Shown here in pieces: positions 56,476 to 64,000 of a DNA stretch of 64,000 bases. Where the stretch lies: contig NZ_CP026378.1 of assembly GCF_002953215.1 (NCBI RefSeq), positions 1,966,540 to 2,030,539 on the forward strand, in the 5' to 3' direction. The position numbers and the translations under genes are program-made. This DNA comes from Mixta calida. GTDB lineage: Bacteria; Pseudomonadota; Gammaproteobacteria; Enterobacterales; Enterobacteriaceae. Below the pieces are notes generated by a model that saw nothing but the letters and a program-made list of their open reading frames with translations, had not been told where the DNA came from and searched no databases. Each line of letters opens with the position of its first letter. Within the stretch, counting starts at the first letter, position 1.

Positions 56476-56506
56476 AAAAAAGCGGGGCCGCTGTGAAACG
56501 GCCCCG
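56476..56506 (-). terminator. Terminator after cioB and the DUF2474 gene
   Basis: CGGGGCCG and CGGCCCCG pair around CTGTGAAA; on the minus strand six T follow. It lies seven bases past the stop of the small gene at 56513. Confidence 0.85.
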
Positions 56507-56512
56507 TTGAGT

Positions 56513-56671
56513 TTAATGCACTTTTAGTCCCGCTGCGGTCATCAACAGACGGAACAGGCTGGCGACGACAAACAGCGCCAGCACGCTGCCCGCCCAGATC
56601 GCCGCCATCCACAGCAGCCGCCGCCAGAGCGGCTGCTTCGCGGTTTTACGCGTCATGCGTTGCATTTCCAT
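56513..56671 (-). CDS. DUF2474 small membrane peptide of bd-type oxidase
   Basis: 52 residues, MEMQRMTRKTAKQPLWRRLL then one membrane helix (WMAAIWAGSVLALFVVASLF). Too short for routine calling, but AGGAGG stands five bases before the ATG and it lies 13 bases after cioB. DUF2474 peptides accompany CydB/CioB-type oxidases and are thought to act like CydX, stabilising the complex. Family by position and pattern. Confidence 0.85.
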   Translation of the reverse strand: MEMQRMTRKTAKQPLWRRLLWMAAIWAGSVLALFVVASLFRLLMTAAGLKVH

Positions 56672-56683
56672 CCTTTCCTCCTG

Positions 56684-57694
56684 TCAATGATAACCCTGCT
56701 CAGGATCGATCTTGCCGCGGAACACGTAATAGCTCCAGAAGGTGTAGACCAGGATTAACGGGATAATAAACAGCGCGCCCACCAGCATAAAGCCCTGGCT
56801 CTGCGGCGGCGATGAGGCGGCGCGGAAGGTGATATCCGGCGGGATCAGGTTCGGCCAGATACTGATGCCCAGCCCGCTGAAGCCGAGGAATACCAGCGCC
56901 AACGTCAGGATAAAGGGCGCATAGTGCGCATCCGGCAGCCAGGCGTTGCGCCACAGCGCCCACGACACCAGCAGCACCAGAATCGGCACCGGCAGGAAGA
57001 AGAACAGGTTCGGCGTTGTGAACCAACGATCGGCGATCGCCTGGTGCGTCAGCGGCGTCCAGACGCTGACGATGGCCATCACCACCAGCAGCGCCAGCAG
57101 CAGCGGACGCGCCAGCTTGCGCATGGTTTGCAGCAGATGCCCTTCGGTTTTGATAATCAGCCAGCTAGCGCCCAGCAGCGCATAGGCGACGACCAGTCCC
57201 AGACCGCAGAACAGGCTGAACGGACTGATCCAGTCAAACACGCCGCCCGCCCATTCGCGGCCCTCCACCGGGAAGCCGTTCAGGAAGGCGCCCAGCACCA
57301 CGCCCTGCGCGAAGGTGGCGAGAAAGGAGCCGGCGATAAACGACTTATCCCAGAAGGCGCGGTGCGATTCGGTCGCCTTGAAGCGGAACTCAAAGGCGAC
57401 GCCGCGGAAAATTAGCCCGATCAGCATAATCGTCAGCGGGATCGCCAGCGCGTCCAGAATCACCGAATAGGCGAGCGGGAAGGCGCCGAACAGTCCCGCG
57501 CCTCCCATCACCAGCCAGGTTTCGTTGCCGTCCCAGACCGGCGCGACGGTGTTCATCATCACGTCGCGGTCCTTGCTTTCGCGCACCATCGGATAAAGCA
57601 GCCCGATGCCGAGGTCAAAACCGTCCATCACCACGTACATCAGAATGCTGAACACGATGATGATGAACCAGATCAGCGGAAGATCGATACCCAT
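56684..57694 (-). CDS. cioB: Cytochrome bd-type quinol oxidase subunit II (CioB type)
   Basis: 336 residues with about eight membrane helices. MGIDLPLIWFIIIVFSILMY, VMDGFDLGIGLLYP (the conserved Asp/Gly motif), WDGNETWLVMGGAGLFGAFP and GWHVLL-type loop residues confirm CydB family. Subunit II supports heme and quinol chemistry in subunit I. The start shares its A with the end of cioA at 57694, so the two are coupled. The length (336 rather than 379) fits the cyanide-insensitive CioB group. Confidence 0.93.
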   Translation of the reverse strand: MGIDLPLIWFIIIVFSILMYVVMDGFDLGIGLLYPMVRESKDRDVMMNTVAPVWDGNETWLVMGGAGLFGAFPLAYSVILDALAIPLTIMLIGLIFRGVAFEFRFKATESHRAFWDKSFIAGSFLATFAQGVVLGAFLNGFPVEGREWAGGVFDWISPFSLFCGLGLVVAYALLGASWLIIKTEGHLLQTMRKLARPLLLALLVVMAIVSVWTPLTHQAIADRWFTTPNLFFFLPVPILVLLVSWALWRNAWLPDAHYAPFILTLALVFLGFSGLGISIWPNLIPPDITFRAASSPPQSQGFMLVGALFIIPLILVYTFWSYYVFRGKIDPEQGYH

Positions 57695-59130
57695 TATTTA
57701 ATTCCTCCCAGTTCATCTTTCTTACGCTCATCAAGCGATTCATCGGCGGCGGAGAGCGGGCGCGCAGGGGTGCGCGGCGTGCCTGGACCGCCTTTCGGCG
57801 GATGATCGACGAACGGCTGCGGGCCACGGCCAATCAGCTTCAGCAGATAGACGACGCCGACGCCGAACACCGAGGCGTAAACCAGAATAAAAGCCAGCAG
57901 GCTGAGCGACATATGCAGCGTGCCGTGATGGGAGACCGCGTCGCGGGTGCGCAACAGCCCGTAAACCACCCACGGTTGACGTCCCACTTCGGTGGTGAAC
58001 CAACCCGCCAGGATGGCGATAAGGCCGGAAGGTCCCAGCAGCAGCGCGAAGCGGTGGAACAGGCGCTGGTCATACAGGCGACCGCGCAGACGCAGCACCA
58101 GACTCCAGACGCCCGCCAGAATCATCAGCAGGCCCATCGCCACCATAATGCGGAAGGACCAGAAAACGATAGTGGAGTTCGGACGATCTTCCGGCGGGAA
58201 GCTTTTCAGCGCCGGGATCTGCTTAGTCAGGCTATGGGTCAAAATCAGGCTGCCCAGCACCGGGACTTCGACAGCGTATTTCGTTTCTTCCGCTTCCATA
58301 TCAGGCAGGCCGAACAGGATCAGCGGCGTCGCTTCGCCCGGCGGGTTTTCCCAGTGGCCTTCAATCGCGGCGATTTTCGCCGGCTGGTGCTCCAGGGTAT
58401 TCAGGCCATGGGCGTCGCCGATGCCCGCCTGAATCGGCGCGACGATCAACGCCATCCACATCGCCATCGAGAACATACGCTTAATGGCCGGGCTTTTATT
58501 GCCGCGCAGCAAATGCCATGCGCCCGATGCGCCGACGAAGAAGGCGGTGGTAAGGAAAGAAGCGGTCGCCATATGCAGCAGACGGTAAGGGAAAGAGGGG
58601 TTAAAGACCACTTTAAACCAGTCTGCCGGAATCAGCTGACCGTTAACCACTTCATAACCCTGCGGCGTGTGCATAAAGCTGTTGGAGGCAAGGATCCAGA
58701 AGGTCGACATCAGGGTGCCCAGCGCCACCATACAGGTAGAGAAGAAGTGCAGCCCTGGCCCGACGCGATTCCAGCCGAACATCATCACCCCAAGGAAGCC
58801 AGCTTCCAGGAAGAAGGCGGTCAGCACCTCATAAGTCAGCAGCGGGCCGGTGATACTGCCCGCAAAGGCGGAGAATCCGCTCCAGTTGGTGCCGAACTGA
58901 TAGGCCATCACCAGACCGGATACCACCCCCATACCAAAGTTCACAGCGAAAATCTTCAACCAGAAATGATACAGATCGCGCCAGGTTTCATTACGGGTTT
59001 TTAGCCACAACGCTTCCAGCACCATCAGAAAACTGGCGAGGCCAATGGTGATTGCCGGAAAGATAATGTGAAAAGAGACCGTGAACGCGAATTGTATCCT
59101 TGCCAGTTCGAACGCGTCTAAACCGAACAT
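57694..59130 (-). CDS. cioA: Cytochrome bd-type quinol oxidase subunit I (CioA type)
   Basis: 478 residues from ATG 59130 with AGGTGG upstream. Heme ligands are in AFTVSFHIIFPAITIGLASF (His) and YEVLTAFFLEAGFLG, the b-heme region is in FRIMVAMGLLMI (Met), and GRQPWVVYGLLRT is the quinol-oxidase signature. The Q-loop between helices 6 and 7 is short, so it fits the cyanide-insensitive CioA group rather than E. coli CydA (about 522 residues). It oxidises quinol and reduces oxygen without pumping protons. The proline-rich tail (HPPKGGPGTPRTPARPLS) is unusual in length. Confidence 0.92.
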   Translation of the reverse strand: MFGLDAFELARIQFAFTVSFHIIFPAITIGLASFLMVLEALWLKTRNETWRDLYHFWLKIFAVNFGMGVVSGLVMAYQFGTNWSGFSAFAGSITGPLLTYEVLTAFFLEAGFLGVMMFGWNRVGPGLHFFSTCMVALGTLMSTFWILASNSFMHTPQGYEVVNGQLIPADWFKVVFNPSFPYRLLHMATASFLTTAFFVGASGAWHLLRGNKSPAIKRMFSMAMWMALIVAPIQAGIGDAHGLNTLEHQPAKIAAIEGHWENPPGEATPLILFGLPDMEAEETKYAVEVPVLGSLILTHSLTKQIPALKSFPPEDRPNSTIVFWSFRIMVAMGLLMILAGVWSLVLRLRGRLYDQRLFHRFALLLGPSGLIAILAGWFTTEVGRQPWVVYGLLRTRDAVSHHGTLHMSLSLLAFILVYASVFGVGVVYLLKLIGRGPQPFVDHPPKGGPGTPRTPARPLSAADESLDERKKDELGGIK

Positions 59131-59284
59131 AGCCACCTCGAAATGTTCATTATTTAACTTCCAAAAAAGGATGAGTCCTTGCCATAACACAACAAGTGTA
59201 GAAGAGGGTTCAGTAAAACACAGAAATGATAGGTATAACAGACACAGAAAATAACGAATCAGCTATAACAGTAATCGGTGGCGT

Positions 59285-59301
59285 TGCACCATAGCGAGGC
59301 A
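59285..59301. promoter_or_regulatory. Possible NtrC binding site
   Basis: TGCACC-ATAGC-GAGGCA fits the left half of the NtrC palindrome (TGCAC-N7-GTGCA) and about four of six positions of the right half. It lies about 245 bases upstream of the sigma-54 promoter, a distance from which NtrC can act by looping. Weak on sequence alone. Confidence 0.35.
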
Positions 59302-59530
59302 TCACGCCTTTTTATCGCGCCTGTTTTGCCCTGTTTTAACAGCAAATGTTATTCAGGATCACAAAAGCAATATTTTATTTTCTCTCTGCATAATTCCGCT
59401 CTCGGATCTCCCGCCAATGCCGACGCCTCAGATAATTATTCACTATTTATGCATTAAGAGTGAATATCGCTGGGTTGTAAGTGATTGATTTTAGGTGTGG
59501 CGGATCGGTTTATGCATTTATAACGCTGGC

Positions 59531-59546
59531 TGGCATGAAGCGTGCA
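59531..59546 (+). promoter_or_regulatory. Sigma-54 promoter of the ast operon
   Basis: TGGCATGAAGCGTGCA keeps GG and GC at the right spacing and differs from consensus at two positions (T for C, G for T). It stands 85 bases before the astC start, with transcription expected near 59557. E. coli astC uses a sigma-54/NtrC promoter, so the role is expected. Confidence 0.7.
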
Positions 59547-59630
59547 ATCTAGAGTAGAGCTGCAATGAATCATTTCATTAACATAATTTAAACTTTTGAT
59601 TCACCCTTGGGGTGATGCTATGAGGCCGCT

Positions 59631-60847
59631 ATGCAACAGTCAGTTTCTCGTCAGGATTTTGATCGCTGGATGGTTCCCGCTTATTCTCCTGCCAGCTTTG
59701 TGCCCGATCGCGCTGAAGGTTCGCGTCTGTGGGATCAGAACGGCAAGGAATATATCGATTTTGCCGGCGGCATCGCCGTGAACGCGCTGGGACATGCGCA
59801 CCCGGAACTTCAGCAGGCGTTGCAGCAGCAGGCGGCCAAACTTTGGCATACCGGCAACGGCTTTACCAATGCGCCGATTCTGCGCCTGGCGAAACAGCTG
59901 ATTGACGCCACCTTCGCCGATCGCGTCTTTTTTTGTAACTCCGGCGCGGAAGCGAATGAAGCGGCGCTGAAGCTGGCGCGTAAATATGCCCATGACCATT
60001 TCGGCCCGGAGAAAAGCAATATCGTCGCGTTTAAAAACGCTTTTCATGGCCGCACGCTGTTTACCGTTACCGCTGGCGGCCAACCCGCCTATTCAAAAGA
60101 TTTCGCGCCGCTGCCGGGCGGCATCGATCATGCGGTGTTCAACGATCTCGATTCGGCGGCGCAGCTGATCAATGCGCAGACTGCCGCGGTGATCGTCGAG
60201 CCGATTCAGGGCGAAGGCGGCGTGCTGCCGGCGGAACCCGCTTTCCTGCGCGGCCTGCGCGAGCTCTGCGATCGTCACAACGCGCTGCTGATTTTTGATG
60301 AAGTGCAGAGCGGCGTCGGCCGCACCGGGTCGCTCTACGCCTATATGCACTACGGCGTGACGCCGGACGTACTGAGCACCGCCAAGGCGCTTGGCGGCGG
60401 TTTCCCCATTGGCGCGATGCTGACCACGGAAAAGCTGGCGTCGGCGCTGAATGTCGGCAGCCACGGCACCACCTACGGCGGCAACCCGTTGGCGGGCGCG
60501 GTGGGCGGCAAGGTGCTGGAACTGATCAACCGCCCGGAGGTGCTGGAGGGGGTGCAGTTGCGCCACCGCTGGTTTACCGAGGGGCTGAACGCCATCAACC
60601 AGCGCCTGCGCCTTTTTAAAGAGGTGCGCGGTCTCGGTCTGTTGATCGGCGGCGTGCTGAACGAAGATTTCAGCGGCAAAGCGAAGCAGATTAGCCTGGC
60701 GGCAGCCGAGGAGGGCGTGATGGTACTGATCGCCGGCGCCAACGTCGTCCGTTTCGCGCCTGCGCTGATTATCAGCGAAGAGGATGTGAAAGAGGGGCTG
60801 GCCCGTTTTGAGCGCGCCTGCGAAGCGATAGTAAAAGGAGGCGCCTG

Positions 60848-60848
<1 letters not shown>
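59631..60848 (+). CDS. astC: Succinylornithine/acetylornithine transaminase
   Basis: 405 residues. PLP-dependent class III aminotransferase: [34 protein letters not shown] and the lysine region [20 protein letters not shown]. In the succinyltransferase pathway it converts succinylornithine to succinylglutamate semialdehyde. Context (astA, astD, astB follow) separates it from the paralog ArgD. First gene of the operon, overlapping astA by one base. Confidence 0.95.
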
Positions 60849-63347
<2,499 letters not shown>

Positions 63348-63348
<1 letters not shown>

Positions 63349-64000
63349 TGAAAGCCAAAGAAGTCAACTTTGACGGGCTGGTGGGGCTGACGCACCACTA
63401 CGCCGGACTGTCGTTCGGCAATGAAGCCTCCACGCGTCATCAGCATCAGCTCTCTAATCCCCGCCTGGCGGCGAAGCAGGGCCTGCTGAAAATGAAGGCG
63501 CTGGCGGACGCCGGTTTCGCGCAGGGGGTGATCCCACCGCATGAGCGGCCGAATCTGCCGGTGCTGCGCCAGCTCGGTTTCAGCGGCACGGACGCGCAGG
63601 TACTGGAAAAGGCGGCGCGTCAGGCGCCTCAGCTGCTCTCCGCCGTCAGCTCCGCCTCGGCAATGTGGGTGGCGAACGCCGCTACCGTATCGCCTTCCGC
63701 CGACAGCGCCGACGGCAAAACGCACTTTACCGTCGCCAACCTGAACAACAAATTCCACCGGGCGATCGAAGCGCCGACCACCGGCGCGCTGCTGCGTGCG
63801 ATTTTCCGCGACGATCGCTATTTCGCTCATCATCATGCTCTGCCGCAGGTGGCGCTGTTCGGCGACGAAGGCGCGGCGAACCATAACCGCTTCGGCGGCG
63901 ATTACGGCGAGCCGGGCGTGCAGCTGTTCGTTTATGGCCGTGAAGAGGGGCACAGTGGACTGGTGCCGGCGCGCTATCCCGCACGTCAGACCCGCGAAGC
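63348..64000 (+). CDS. astB: N-succinylarginine dihydrolase, 3' end outside window
   Basis: The first 217 residues of about 445. [40 protein letters not shown] and [20 protein letters not shown], then [17 protein letters not shown] and [20 protein letters not shown], all typical of AstB. It hydrolyses succinylarginine to succinylornithine, ammonia and CO2. Starts inside the astD stop (TGATG). The last gene, astE, should follow beyond the edge. Confidence 0.96.

Larger units (their letters stand above)
59131..59630. other. Divergent regulatory region, cioA-astC
   Basis: Exactly 500 bases between the start codons of cioA (minus) and astC (plus), A+T-rich. It holds a sigma-54 promoter (59531-59546), a possible NtrC half-palindrome (59285-59301) and TGAAT/ATTCA-like words near 59438-59466 that resemble partial ArgR boxes. 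No gene is seen. Confidence 0.55.

Noticed and set aside
57802-59004. A 400-codon plus-strand frame opposite cioA
   Set aside because: It is antisense to cioA and made of Gln/His/Arg-rich sequence with no domain.

Overview
The window looks like an enterobacterial chromosome, probably from the Erwiniaceae (Pantoea/Erwinia/Mixta type). From 15.9 kb to 31.4 kb the gene order is that of the E. coli ychF-pth-ychH-prs-ispE-lolB | hemA-prfA-prmC-sirB2-sirB1-kdsA-chaA-chaB-chaC segment, and ychO, which lies just beyond chaC in E. coli, turns up again at 55 kb. Protein-level similarity to E. coli is very high for Prs, KdsA and PrfA. The genus is inferred, not proven.

Region 1 (1-15.9 kb) is accessory DNA. 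It holds three GNAT acetyltransferases, two AraC and two LysR regulators, an EamA exporter, a metallo-beta-lactamase-fold hydrolase, two zinc-type or quinone-type oxidoreductases (one a formaldehyde dehydrogenase), an exported alpha/beta hydrolase and a TSUP permease. A complete 1229-bp IS3-family element (6105-7333) sits inside one LysR gene, with a CTG target duplication that lets the intact gene be rebuilt. Five or six copies of a small palindromic repeat occur only in this region. A decayed P4-type integrase (15231-15736) lies at the border with the conserved segment, so the region reads as an old, partly decayed island.

Region 2 (15.9-31.4 kb) is conserved housekeeping: ribosome-linked YchF, Pth, PrfA and PrmC; precursor synthesis by Prs, IspE, HemA and KdsA; lipoprotein sorting by LolB; and ChaABC. 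Two cyclic-di-GMP genes, a degenerate EAL protein and a GGDEF protein, are interleaved among them.

Region 3 (31.4-40.5 kb) is an orphan piece of a type VI secretion system on the minus strand: SH3 lipoprotein, TssL with an OmpA domain, a shortened TssM, TagF, an FHA protein, a PP2C phosphatase, an unknown exported protein and a Ser/Thr kinase. It contains the membrane and phospho-regulatory parts but no sheath, baseplate, Hcp, VgrG or ClpV gene.

Region 4 (40.9-54.8 kb) is nitrate assimilation. A chemoreceptor is followed by nasR, then a leader with a consensus sigma-54 promoter, a two-hairpin ANTAR target and an overlapping terminator, then nasF-nasE-nasD (uptake), a 1361-residue nasC-nasB fusion, nasA, and a frameshifted uroporphyrinogen methyltransferase that would supply siroheme.

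Region 5 (55-64 kb) holds the inverse autotransporter ychO, a cyanide-insensitive-type bd oxidase (cioA-cioB plus a DUF2474 peptide), and the arginine succinyltransferase operon astCAD plus the start of astB, preceded by a sigma-54 promoter. Nitrogen limitation is therefore a likely shared signal for regions 4 and 5.
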